From: Pegoplata infirma
Taxonomy: Eukaryota > Arthropoda > Insecta > Diptera > Anthomyiidae
Length of the DNA: 64,000 nt
Reading direction: 5' to 3'
NCBI GenBank assembly: GCA_963921195.1
Contig: CAWUER010000514.1
Span: forward strand, 496,001 to 560,000
This document shows positions 1-13,900 of the stretch, in pieces. How positions within the stretch are numbered: the first letter of the stretch is position 1; each line of letters starts with the position of its first letter. The notes beneath the pieces are model-generated. The model saw only the letters and a program-made list of their open reading frames with translations, made no database searches and had not been told where the DNA came from. The position numbers and the translations under genes were made by a program.

Positions 1-560
1 AAATATTTTTGATATGAATGCATAAATATCTGTTAATACTAGTCTGATAGTCTTAAATTTTTTCTGTCATGATAAAGCTAATATACTTATGCATTCTAGT
101 TTTTATAGAGTCAAAATCGCATCATTATTTACCGAGTTATAGCAATTTAAAAATGAGGGTCTCCAAAAAACCTTAAATAATGGGTTTCTCATAAAAATGA
201 AAAAAAACTTTGCAAAAATGCATATATCTCTGTAAGTACCAGCCCGATTGTCTCACATTTGGTTCCAGAGGAAAGATAAAGTCTCAATCTTTTATTTTTT
301 TGTTATTTTGACAAAATCGGAGCAATAGTTGCAGAGATACAGCCGTTGAAAGTAAAAGGTCTCTAGACTACGAAAAATTACAAGTTTATCATTTTTGAAA
401 AAATAAATTTTTTTAAAAATTTAAAATCGAGCAATCTCTTTTATTCTAATTAAACTTTATTGAAAAAGATTTAAATTCGTGCAAAGGCATTTGAAATCGA
501 TAGAATGGTAACCTTGATATCGCCATTTCAAGTTATTACAAGTAACCCGAAAATATTTTT

Positions 561-1113
561 GATATGAATGCATAAATATCTGTTAATACTAGTCTGATAG
601 TCTTAAATTTTTTTCTGTCATGATAAAGCTAATATACTTATGCATTCTAGTTTTTATAGAGTCAAAATCGGATCATTATTTACCGAGTTATAGCAATTTA
701 AAAATGAGGGTCTCCAAAAAACCTTAAATAATGGGTTTCTCATAAAAATGAAAAAAAAAATTTGCATAAATGCATATATCTCTGTAAGTACCAGCCCGAT
801 TGTCTCACATTTGGTTCCAGAGGAAAGATAAAGTCTCAATCTTTTATTTTTTTGTTATTTTGACAAAATCGGAGCAATAGTTGCAGAGATACAGCCGTTG
901 AAAGTAAAAGGTCTCCAGACTACGAAAAATTACAAGTTTATCATTTTTGAAAAAATAATTTTTTTTTTTAAATTTAAAATCGAGCAATCTCTTTTATTCT
1001 AATTAAACTTTATTGAAAAAGATTTAAATTCGTGCAAAGGCATTTGAAATCGATATAATGGTAACCTTGATATAGCCATTTCAAGTTATTACAAGTAACC
1101 CGAAAATATTTTT
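561..1113 (+). repeat. Reference satellite monomer (553 bp)
   Basis: Given as a coordinate key for one unit. Block A (about 561-712) contains the GCATAAATATCTG landmark and a GTCAAAATCGGATCATTATT segment ending in GGGTCTCC. Block B (about 762-913) contains GCATATATCTCTG and a GACAAAATCGGAGCAATAG segment ending in AGGTCTCC. A tail (about 914-1113) contains AAAATCGAGCAATCTC, GGTAACC and TTACAAGTAACCCG. Blocks A and B align over about 150 bp at an offset near 201 bp with roughly 70 percent identity by eye, so the unit arose by internal duplication. The tail begins with a weaker third copy of the AAAATCG landmark. No CENP-B-box-like motif was recognised. Confidence 0.85.
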
Positions 1114-4100
1114 GATATGAATGCATAAATATCTGTTAATACTAGTCCGATAGTCTTAATTTTTTTCTGTCATGATAAAGCTAATATACTTATGCATTCT
1201 AGTTTTTATAGAGTCAAAATCGGATCATTATTTACCGAGTTATAGCAATTTAAAAATGAGGGTCTCCAAGAAACCTTAAATAATGGGTTTCTCATAAAAA
1301 TGAAAAAAAAAACTTTGCATAAATGCATATATCTCTGTAAGTACCAGCCCGATTGCCTCACATTTGGTTCCAGAGGAAAGATAAAGTCTCAATCTTTTAT
1401 TTTTTTGTTATTTTGACAAAATCGGAGCAATAGTTGCAGAGATACAGCCGTTGAAAGTAAAAGGTCTCCAGACTACGAAAAATTACAAGTTTATCATTTT
1501 TGAAAAAATAAATTTTTTTAAAAATTTAAAATCGAGCAATCTCTTTTATTCTATTTAAACTTTATTGAAAAAGATTTAAATTCGTGCAAAGGCATTTGAA
1601 ATCGATATAATGGTAACCTTGATATAGCCATTTCAAGTTATTACAAGTAACCCTATAATATTTTTGATATGAATGCATAAATATCTGTTAATACTAGTCC
1701 GATATTCTTAATTTTTTTCTGTCATGATAAAGCTAATATACTTATGCCTTCTAGTTTTTATAGAGTCAAAATCGGATCATTATTTACCGAGTTATAGCAA
1801 TTTTAAAATGAGGGTCTCCAAAAAACCTTAAATAATGGGTTTCTCATAAAAATGAAAAAAAAAACTTTGCATAAATGCATATATCTCTGTAAGTACCAGC
1901 CCGATTGTCTCACATTTGGTTCCAGAGGAAAGATAAAGTCTCAATCTTTTATTTTTTTGTTATTTTGACAAAATCGGAGCAATAGTTGCAGAGATACAGC
2001 CGTTGAAAGTAAAAGGTCTCCAGACTACGAAAAATTATAAGATTATCATTTTTGAAAAAATAAATTTTTTTAAAAATTTAAAATCGAGCAATCTCTTTTA
2101 TTCTATTTAAACTTTATTGAAAAAGATTTAAATTCGTGCAGAGGCATTTGAAATCGATATAATGGTAACCTTGATATAGCCATTTAAAGTTATTACAAGT
2201 AACCCGAAAATATTTTTGATATGAATGCATAAATATCTGTTAATACTTGTCTGATAGTCTAAAATTTTTCTGTCATGATAAAGCTAATATACTTATGCAT
2301 TCTAGTTTTTATAGAGTCAAAATCGCATCATTATTTACCGAGTTATAGCAATTTAAAAATGAGGGTCTCCAAAAAACCTTAAATAATGGGTTTCTCATAA
2401 AAATGAAAAAAAAAACTTTGCATAAATGCATATATCTCTGTAAGTACCAGCCCGATTGTCTCACATTTGGTTCCAGAGGAAAGATAAAGTCTCAATATTT
2501 TATTTTTTTGTTATTTTGACAAAATCGGAGCAATAGTTGCAGAGATACAGCCGTTGAAAGTAAAAGGTCTCCAGACTACGAAAAATTACAAGTTTATCAT
2601 TTTTGAAAAAATAAATTTTTTTAAAAATTTAAAATCGAGCAATCTCTTTTATTCTATTTAAACTTTATTGAAAAAGATTTAAATTCGTGCAAAGGCATTT
2701 GAAATCGAAATAATGGTAACCTTGATATAGCCATTTCAAGTTATTACAAGTAACCCGAAAATATTTTTGATATGAATGCATAAATATCTGTTAATACTAG
2801 TCTGATAGTCTTGATAAAGCTAATATACTTATGCATTCTAGTTTTTATAGAGTCAAAATCGCATCATTATTTACCGAGTTATAGCAATTTAAAAATGAGG
2901 GTCTCCAAAAAACCTTAAATAATGGGTTTCTCATAAAAATGAAAAAAAAAACTTTGCATAAATGCATATATCTCTGTAAGTACCAGCCCGATTGTCTCAC
3001 ATTTGGTTCCAGAGGAAAGATAAAGTCTCAATCTTTTATTTTTTTGTTATTTTGACAAAATCGGAGCAATAGTTGCAGAGATACAGCCGTTGAAAGTAAA
3101 AGGTCTCCAGACTACGAAAAATTACAAGTTTATCATTTTTGAAAAAATAAATTTTTTTAAAAATTTAAAATCGAGCAATCTCTTTTATTCTATTTAAACT
3201 TTATCGAAAAAGATTTAAATTCGTGCAAAGGCATTTGAAATCGAAATAATGGTAACCTTGATATAGCCATTTCAAGTTATTACAAGTAACCCGAAAATAT
3301 TTTTGATATGAATGCATAAATATCTGTTAATACTAGTCCGATAGTCTTAATTTTTTTCTGTCATGATAAAGCTAATATACTTATGCCTTCTAGTTTTTAT
3401 AGAGTCAAAATCGCATCATTATTTACCGAGTTATAGCAATTTAAAAATGAGGGTCTCCAAAAAACCTTAAATAATGGGTTTCTCATAAAAATGAAAAAAA
3501 AAACTTTGCATAAATGCATATATCTCTGTAAGTACCAGCCCGATTGTCTCACATTTGGTTCCAGAGGAAAGATAAAGTCTCAATCTTTTATTTTTTTGTT
3601 ATTTTGACAAAATCGGAGCAATAGTTGCAGAGATACAGCCGTTGAAAGTAAAAGGTCTCCAGACTACGAAAAATTACAAGTTTATCATTTTTGAAAAAAT
3701 AATTTTTTTTAAAAATTTAAAATCGAGCAATCTCTTTTATTCTATTTAAACTTTATTGAAAAAGATTTAAATTCGTGCAAAGGCATTTGAAATCGAAATA
3801 ATGGTAACCTTAATATAGCCATTTCAAGTTATTACAAGTAACCCGAAAATATTTTTGATATGAATGCATAAATATCTGTTAATACTAGTCCGATAGTCTT
3901 AATTTTTTTCTGTCATGATAAAGCTAATATACTTATGCCTTCTAGTTTGTATAGAGTTAAAATCGGATCATTATTTACCGAGTTATAGCAATTTAAAAAT
4001 GAGGGTCTCCAAAAAACCTTAAATAATGGGTTTCTCATAAAAATGAAAAAAAAAACTTTGCATAAATGCATATATCTCTGTAAGTACCAGCCCGATTGTC

Positions 4101-4689
4101 TCACATTTGGTTCCAGAGGAAAGATAAAGTCTCAATCTTTTATTTTTTTGTTATTTTGACAAAATCGGAGCAATAGTTGCAGAGATACAGCCGTTGAAAG
4201 TAAAAGGTCTCCAGACTACGAAAAATTACAAGTTTATCATTTTTGAAAAAATAAATTTATTTAAAAATTTAAAATCGAGCAATCTCTTTTATTCTATTTA
4301 AACTTTATTGAAAAAGATTTGAATTCGTGCAAAGGCATTAGAAAACGATAGAATGGTAACCTTGATATAGCCATTTCAAGTTATTACAAGTAACCCGAAA
4401 ATATTTTTGATATGAATGCATAAATATCTGTTAATACTAGTCTGATAGTCTTAAATTTTTTTCTGTCATGATAAAGCTAATATACTTATGCATTCTAGTT
4501 TTTATAGAGTCAAAATCGCATCATTATTTACCGAGTTATAGCAATTTAAAAATGAGGGTCTCCAAAAAACCTTAAATAATGGGTTTCTCATAAAAATGAA
4601 AAAAAAAACTTTGCATAAATGCATATATCTCTGTAAGTACCAGCCCGATTGTCTCACATTTGATTCCAGAGGAAAGATAAAGTCTCAAT

Positions 4690-7600
4690 CATTTATTTTT
4701 TTGTTATTTTGACAAAATCGGAGCAATAGTTGCAGAGATACAGCCGTTGAAAGTAAAAGGTCTCCAGACTACGAAAAATTACAAGTTTATCATTTTTGAA
4801 AAAATAAATTTTTTTAAAAATTTAAAATCGAGCACTCTCTTTTATTCTATTTAAACTTTATTGAAAAAGATTTAAATTCGTGCAAAGGCATTTGAAATCG
4901 AAATAATGGTAACCTTGATATAGCCATTTCAAGTTATTACAAGTAACCCGAAAATATTTTTGATATGAATGCATAAATATCTGTTAATACTAGTCCGATA
5001 GTCTTAATTTTTTTCTGTCATGATAAAGCTAATATACTTATGCCTTCTAGTTTGTATAGAGTCAAAATCGGATCATTATTTACCGAGTTATAGCAATTTA
5101 AAAATGAGGGTCTCCAAAAGACCTTAAATAATGGGTTTCTCATAAAAATGAAAAAAAAAAACTTTGCATAAATGCATATATCTCTGTAAGTACCAGCCCG
5201 ATTGTCTCACATTTGGTTCCAGAGGAAAGATAAAGTCTCAATCTTTTATTTTTTTGTTATTTTGACAAAATCGGAGCAATAGTTGCAGAGATACAGCCGT
5301 TGAAAGTAAAAGGTCTCCAGACTACGAAAAATTACAAGTTTATCATTTTTGAAAAAATAATTTGTTTTAAAAATTTAAAATCGAGCAATCTCTTTTATTC
5401 GAATTAAATTTTATTGAAAAAGATTTGAATTCGTGCAAAGGCATTTGAAATCGATATAATGGTAACCTTGATATAGCCATTTCAAGTTATTACAAGTAAC
5501 CCGAAAATATTTTTGATATGAATGCATAAATATCTGTTAATACTAGTCCGATAGTCTTAATTTTTTTCTGTCATGATAAAGCTAATATACTTATGCATTC
5601 TAGTTTTTATAGAGTCAAAATCGGATCATTATTTACCGAGTTATAGCAATTTAAAAATGAGGGTCTCCAAAAAACCTTAAATAATGGGTTTCTCATAAAA
5701 ATGAAAAAAAAAACTTTGCATAAATGCATATATCTCTGTAAGTACCAGATAAGATAAAGTCTCAATCTTTTATTTTTTTGTTATTTTGACAAAATCGGAG
5801 CAATAGTTGCAGAGATACAGCCGTTGAAAGTAAAAGGTCTCCAGACTACGAAAAATTACAAGTTTATCATTTTTGAAAAAATAAATTTTTTTAAAAATTT
5901 TAAATCGAGCAATCTCTTTTATTCTATTTAAACTTTATTGAAAAAAATTTAAATTCGTGCAAAGGCATTAGAAAACAATAGAATGGTAACCTTGATATAG
6001 CCATTTCAAGTTATTACAAGTAACCCGAAAATATTTTTGATATGAATGCATAAATATCTGTTAATACTAGTCTGATAGTCTTAAATTTTTTCTGTCATGA
6101 TAAAGCTAATATACTTATGCATTCTAGTTTTTATAGAGTCAAAATCGGATCATTATTTACCGAGTTATAGCAATTTAAAAATGAAGGTCTCCAAAAAACC
6201 TTAAATAATGGGTTTCTCATAAAAATGAAAAAAAAACTTTGCATAAATGCATATATCTCTGTAAGTACCAGCCCGATTGTCTCACATTTGGTTCCAGAGG
6301 AAAGATAAAGTCTCAATCTTTTATTTTTTTGTTATTTTGACAAAATCGGAGCAATAGTTGCAGAGATACAGCCGTTGAAAGTAAAAGGTCTCCAGACTAC
6401 GAAAAATTACAAGTTTATCATTTTTGAAAAAATAAATTTTTTTAAAAATTTAAAATCGAGCACTCTCTTTTATTCTATTTAAACTTTATTGAAAAAGATT
6501 TAAATTCGTGCAAAGGCATTTGAAATCGAAATAATGGTAACCTTGATATAGCCATTTCAAGTTATTACAAGTAACCCGAAAATATTTTTGATATGAATGC
6601 ATAAATATCTGTTAATACTAGTCCGATAGTCTTAATTTTTTTCTGTCATGATAAAGCTAATATACTTATGCCTTCTAGTTTGTATAGAGTCAAAATCGGA
6701 TCATTATTTACCGAGTTATAGCAATTTAAAAATGAGGGTCTCCAAAAGACCTTAAATAATGGGTTTCTCATAAAAATGAAAAAAAAAAACTTTGCATAAA
6801 TGCATATATCTCTGTAAGTACCAGCCCGATTGTCTCACATTTGGTTCCAGAGGAAAGATAAAGTCTCAATCTTTTATTTTTTTGTTATTTTGACAAAATC
6901 GGAGCAATAGTTGCAGAGATACAGCCGTTGAAAGTAAAAGGTCTCCAGACTACGAAAAATTACAAGTTTATCATTTTTGAAAAAATAATTTGTTTTAAAA
7001 ATTTAAAATCGAGCAATCTCTTTTATTCGAATTAAATTTTATTGAAAAAGATTTGAATTCGTGCAAAGGCATTTGAAATCGATATAATGGTAACCTTGAT
7101 ATAGCCATTTCAAGTTATTACAAGTAACCCGAAAATATTTTTGATATGAATGCATAAATATCTGTTAATACTAGTCCGATAGTCTTAATTTTTTTCTGTC
7201 ATGATAAAGCTAATATACTTATGCATTCTAGTTTTTATAGAGTCAAAATCGGATCATTATTTACCGAGTTATAGCAATTTAAAAATGAGGGTCTCCAAAA
7301 AACCTTAAATAATGGGTTTCTCATAAAAATGAAAAAAAAACTTTGCATAAATGCATATATCTCTGTAAGTACCAGATAAGATAAAGTCTCAATCTTTTAT
7401 TTTTTTGTTATTTTGACAAAATCGGAGCAATAGTTGCAGAGATACAGCCGTTGAAAGTAAAAGGTCTCCAGACTACGAAAAATTACAAGTTTATCATTTT
7501 TGAAAAAATAAATTTTTTTAAAAATTTAAAATCGAGCAATCTCTTTTATTCTATTTAAACTTTATTGAAAAAAATTTAAATTCGTGCAAAGGCATTAGAA

Positions 7601-7940
7601 AACAATAGAATGGTAACCTTGATATAGCCATTTCAAGTTATTACAAGTAACCCGAAAATATTTTTGATATGAATGCATAAATATCTGTTAATACTAGTCT
7701 GATAGTCTTAAATTTTTTCTGTCATGATAAAGCTAATATACTTATGCATTCTAGTTTTTATAGAGTCAAAATCGGATCATTATTTACCGAGTTATAGCAA
7801 TTTAAAAATGAGGGTCTCCAAAAAACCTTAAATAATGGGTTTCTCATAAAAATGAAAAAAAAACTTTGCATAAATGCATATATCTCTGTAAGTACCAGCC
7901 CGATTGTCTCACATTTGGTTCCAGAGGAAAGATAAAGTCT
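4690..7940 (+). repeat. Higher-order repeat: 3-mer of 1628 bp, two copies
   Basis: Several monomer-specific variants recur at a constant spacing of 1628 bp. They are the GCACTCTC variant (4831 and 6459), CCAAAAGACC (about 5113 and 6742), TATTCGAATTAAATT (5396 and 7024), the deletion junction ACCAGATAAGATAAAG (5743 and 7371) and AAAACAATAGAATGG (about 5966 and 7594). Two successive blocks of three monomers are therefore copies of each other, and more similar than adjacent monomers. This indicates recent block amplification rather than monomer-by-monomer turnover. Confidence 0.85.
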
Positions 7941-10900
7941 CAATCTTTTATTTTTTTGTTATTTTGACAAAATCGGAGCAATAGTTGCAGAAATACAGCC
8001 GTTGAAAGTAAAAGGTCTCCAGACTACGAAAAATTACAAGTTTATCATTTTTGAAAAAATAAATTTTTTTAAAAATTTAAAATCGAGCAATCTCTTTTAT
8101 TCTATTTAAACTTTATTGAAAAAGATTTAAATTCGTGCAAAGGCATTTGAAATCGATATAATGGTAACCTTGATATAGCCATTTCAAGTTATTACAAGTA
8201 ACCCGAAAATATTTTTGATATGAATGCATAAATATCTGTTAATACTAGTCCGATAGTCTTAATTTTTTTCTGTCATGATAAAGCTAATATACTTATGCCT
8301 TCTAGTTTTTATGGAGTCAAAATCGGATCATTATTTACCGAGTTATAGCAATTTAAAAATGAGGGTCTCCAAAAAACCTTAAATAATGGGTTTTTCTCAT
8401 AAAAATGAAAAAAAAAACTTTGCATAAATGCATATATCTCTGTAAGTACCAGTCCGATTGTCTCACATTTGGTTCCAGAGGAAAGATAAAGTCTCAATTT
8501 TTTATTTTTTTGTTATTTTGACAAAATCGGAGCAATAGTTGCAGAGATACAGCCGTTGAAAGTAAAAGGTCTCCAGACTACGAAAAATTACAAGTTTATC
8601 ATTTTTGAAAAAATAAATTTTTTTAAAAATTTAAAATCGAGCAATCTCTTTTATTCTATTTAAACTTTATTGAAAAAGATTTAAATTCGTGCAAAGGCAT
8701 TAGAAAACGATAGAATGGTAACCTTGATATAGCCATTTCAAGTTATTACAAGTAACCCGAAAATATTTTTGATATGAATGCATAAATATCTGTTAATACT
8801 AGTCTGATAGTCTTAAATTTTTTCTATCATGATAAAGCTAATATACTTATGCATTCTAGTTTTTATAGAGTCAAAATCGCATCATTATTTACCGAGTTAT
8901 AGCAATTTAAAAATGAGGGTCTCCAAAAAACCTTAAATAATGGGTTTCTCATAAAAATGAAAAAAAACTTTGCATAAATGCATATATCTCTGTAAGTACC
9001 CGATTGTCTCACATTTGGTTCCAGAGGAAAGATAAAGTCTCAATCTTTTATTTTTTTGTTATTTTGACAAAATCGGAGCAATAGTTGCAGAGATACAGCC
9101 GTTGAAAGTAAAAGGTCTCCAGACTACGAAAAATTACAAGTTTATCATTTTTGAAAAAATAAATTTTTTTAAAAATTTAAAATCGAGCAATCTCTTTTAT
9201 TCTATTTAAACTTTATTGAAAAAGATTTAAATTCGTGCAAAGGCATTTGAAATCGAAATAATGGTAACCTTGATATAGCCATTTCAAGTTATTACAAGTA
9301 TCCCGAAAATATTTTTGATATGAATGCATAAATATCTGTTAATACTAGTCCGATAGTCTTAATTTTTTTCTGTCATGATAAAGCTAATATACTTATGCCT
9401 TCTAGTTTGTATAGAGTCAAAATCGGATCATTATTTACCGAGTTATAGCAATTTAAAAATGAGGGTCTCCAAAAAACCTTAAATAATGGGTTTCTCATTA
9501 AAATGAAAAAAAAAACTTTGCATAAATGCATATATCTCTGTAAGTACCAGCCCGATTGTCTCACATTTGGTTCCAGAGGAAAGATAAAGTCTCAATCTTT
9601 TATTTTTTTGTTATTTTGACAAAATCGGAGCAATAGCTGCAGATATACAGCCGTTGAAAGTAAAAGGTCTCCAGACTACGAAAAATTACAATTTTATCAT
9701 TTTTGAAAAAATATTTTTTTTTTTAAATTTAAAATCGAGCAATCTCTTTTATTCTGTTTAAACTTTATTGAAAAAGATTTAAATTCGTGCAGAGGCATTA
9801 GAAAACGATAGAATGGTAACCTTGATATAGCCATTTCAAGTTATTACAAGTAACCCGAAAATATTTTTGATATGAATGCATAAATATCTGTTAATACTAG
9901 TCTGATAGTCTTAAATTTTTTCTGTCATGATAAAGCTAATATACTTATGCATTCTAGTTTTTATAGAGTCAAAATCGCATCATTATTTACCGAGTTATAG
10001 CAATTTAAAAATGAGGGTCTCCAAAAAACCTTAAATAATGGGTTTCTCATAAAAATGAAAAAAAAAAAAAACTTTGCATAAATGCATATATCTCTGTAAG
10101 TACCAGCCCGATTGTCTCACATTTGGTTCCAGAGGAAAGATAAAGTCTCAATCTTTTATTTTTTTGTTATTTTGACAAAATCGGAGCAATAGTTGCAGAG
10201 ATACAGCCGTTGAAAGTAAAAGGTCTCCAGACTACGAAAAATTACAAGTTTATCATTTTTGAAAAAATAATTTTTTTTAAAAATTTAAAATCGAGCAATC
10301 TCTTTTATTCTATTTAAACTTTATTGAAAAAGATTTAAATTCGTGCAAAGGCATTTGAAATCGATATAATGGTAACCTTGATATAGCCATTTCAAGTTAT
10401 TACAAGTAACCCGAAAATATTTTTGATATGAATGCATAAATATCTGTTAATACTAGTCTGATAGTCTTAAATTTTTTCTGTCATGATAAAGCTAATATAC
10501 TTATGCATTCTAGTTTTTATAGAGTCAAAATCGGATCATTATTTACCGAGTTATAGCAATTTAAAAATGAGGGTCTCCAAAAAACCTTAAATAATGGGTT
10601 TCTCATAAAAATGAAAAAAAAAACTTTGCATAAATGCATATATCTCTGTAAGTACCAGCCCGATTGTCTCACATTTGGTTCCAGAGGAAAGATAAAGTCT
10701 CAATCTTTTATTTTTTTGTTATTTTGACAAAATCGGAGCAATAGTTGCATAGATACAGCCGTTGAAAGTAAAAGGTCTCCAGACTACGAAAAATTACAAG
10801 TTTATCATTTTTGAAAAAATAATTTTTTTTAAAAATTTAAAATCGAGCAATCTCTTTTATTCTATTTAAACTTTATTGAAAAAGATTTAAATTCGTGCAA

Positions 10901-10959
10901 AGGCATTTGAAATCGATATAATGGTAACCTTGATATAGCCATTTCAAGTTATTACAAGT

Positions 10960-13900
10960 AACCCGAAAATATTTTTGATATGAATGCATAAATATCTGTT
11001 AATACTAGTCTGATAGTCTTAAATTTTTTCTGTCATGATAAAGCTAATATACTTATGCATTCTAGTTTTTATAGAGTCAAAATCGCATCATTATTTACCG
11101 AGTTATAGCAATTTAAAAATGAGGGTCTCCAAAAAACCTTAAATAATGGGTTTCTCATAAAAATGAAAAAAAACTTTGCATAAATGCATATATCTCTGTA
11201 AGTACCAGCCCGATTGTCTCACATTTGGTTCCAGAGGAAAGATAAAGTCTCAATCTTTTATTTTTTTGTTATTTTGACAAAATCGGAGCAATAGTTGCAG
11301 AGATACAGCCGTTGAAAGTAAAAGGTCTCCAGACTACGAAAAATTACAAGTTTATCATTTTTGAAAAAATAAATTTTTTTAAAAATTTAAAATCGAGCAA
11401 TCTCTTTTATTCTATTTAAACTTTATTGAAAAATATTTAAATTCGTGCAAAGGCATTTGAAATCGATATAATGGTAACCTTGATATAGCCATTTCAAGTT
11501 ATTACAAGTAACCCGAAAATATTTTTGATATGAATGCATAAATATCTGTTAATACTAGTCTGATAGTCTTAAATTTTTTCTGTCATGATAAAGCTAATAT
11601 ACTTATGCATTCTAGTTTTTATAGAGTCAAAATCGGATCATTATTTACCGAGTTATAGCAATTTAAAAATGAGGGTCTCCAAAAAACCTTAAATAATGGG
11701 TTTCTCATAAAAATGAAAAAAAAAACTTTGCATAAATGCATATATCTCTGTAAGTACCAGCCCGATTGTCTCACATTTGGTTCCAGAGGAAGATAAAGTC
11801 TCAATCTTTTATTTTTTTGTTATTTTGACAAAATCGGAGCAATAGTTGCAGAGATACAGCCGTTGAAAGTAAAAAGTCTCCAGACTACGAAAAATTACAA
11901 GTTTATCATTTTTGAAAAAATAAATTTTTTTAAAAATTTAAAATCGAGCAATCTCTTTTATTCTATTTAAACTTTATTGAAAAAGATTTAAATTCGTGCA
12001 AAGGCATTTGAAATCGATATAATGGTAACCTTGATATTGCCATTTCAAGTTATTACAAGTAACCCGAAAATATTTTTGATATGAATGCATAAATATCTGT
12101 TAATACTAGTCTGATAGTCTTAATTTTTTTCTGTCATGATAAAGCTAATATACTTATGCCTTCTAGTTTGTATAGAGTCAAAATCGGATCATTATTTACC
12201 GAGTTATAGCAATTTAAAAATGAGGGTCTCCAAAAAACCTTAAATAATGGATTTCTCATAAAAATGAAAAAAAAACTTTGCATAAATGCATATATCTCTG
12301 TAAGTACCAGCCCGATTGTCTCACATTTGGTTCCAGAGGAAAGATAAAGTCTCAATCTTTTATTTTTTTGTTATTTTGACAAAATCGGAGCAATAGTTGC
12401 AGAGATACAGCCGTTGAAAGTAAAAGGTCTCCAGACTACGAAAAATTACAAGTTTATCATTTTTGAAAAAATAATTTTTTTTTTAAATTTAAAATCGAGC
12501 AATCTCTTTTATTCTATTTAAACTTTATTGAAAAAGATTTAAATTCGTGCAGAGGCATTAGAAAACGATAGAATGGTAACCTTGATATAGCCATTTCAAG
12601 TTATTACAAGTAACCCGAAAATATTTTTGATATGAATGCATAAATATCTGTTAATACTAGTCTGATAGTCTTAAATTTTTTTTGTCATGATAAAGCTAAT
12701 ATACTTATGCATTCTAGTTTTTATAGAGTCAAAATCGCATCATTATTTACCGAGTTATAGCAATTTAAAAATGAGGGTCTCCAAAAAACCTTAAATAATG
12801 GGTTTCTCATAAAAATGAAAAAAAAACTTTGCATAAATGCATATATCTCTGTATGTACCAGCCCGATTGTCTCACATTTGGTTCCAGAGGAAAGATAAAG
12901 TCTCAATCTTTTATTTTTTTGTTATTTTGACAAAATCGGAGCAATAGTTGCAGAGATACAGCCGTTGAAAGTAAAAGGTCTCCAGACTACGAAAAATTAC
13001 AAGTTTATCATTTTTGAAAAAATAAATTTTTTTAAAAATTTAAAATCGAGCAATCTCTTTTATTCTATTTAAACTTTATTGAAAAAGATTTAAATTCGTG
13101 CAAAGGCATTTGAAATCGATATAATGGTAACCTTGATATAGCCATTTCAAGTTATTACAAGTAACCCGAAAATATTTTTGATATGAATGCATAAATATCT
13201 GTTAATACTAGTCTGATAGTCTTAAATTTTTTCTGTCATGATAAAGCTAATATACTTATGCATTCTAGTTTTTATAGAGTCAAAATCGCATCATTATTTA
13301 CCGAGTTATAGCAATTTAAAAATGAGGGTCTCCAAAAAACCTTAAATAATGGGTTTCTCATAAAAATGAAAAAAAACTTTGCATAAATGCATATATCTCT
13401 GTAAGTACCAGCCCGATTGTCTCACATTTGGTTCCAGAGGAAAGATAAAGTCTCAATCTTTTATTTTTTTGTTATTTTGACAAAATCGGAGCAATAGTTG
13501 CAGAGATACAGCCGTTGAAAGTAAAAGGTCTCCAGACTACGAAAAATTACAAGTTTATCATTTTTGAAAAAATAATTTTTTTTAAAAATTTAAAATCGAG
13601 CAATCTCTTTTATTCTATTTAAACTTTATTGAAAAAGATTTAAATTCGTGCAAAGGCATTTGAAATCGATATAATGGTAACCTTGATATAGCCATTTCAA
13701 GTTATTACAAGTAACCCGAAAATATTTTTGATATGAATGCATAAATATCTGTTAATACTAGTCTGATAGTCTTAAATTTTTTCTGTCATGATAAAGCTAA
13801 TATACTTATGCATTCTAGTTTTTATAGAGTCAAAATCGGATCATTATTTACCGAGTTATAGCAATTTAAAAATGAGGGTCTCCAAAAAACCTTAAATAAT

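Noticed and set aside
6131..6316. Recurring minus-strand open frame of 61-73 codons in many satellite monomers (starting MRLYLSSG)
   Set aside because: It recurs only because monomers are near-identical. The variable A-run inside it shifts the frame in most monomers, and there is no start context, domain or codon-level constraint.
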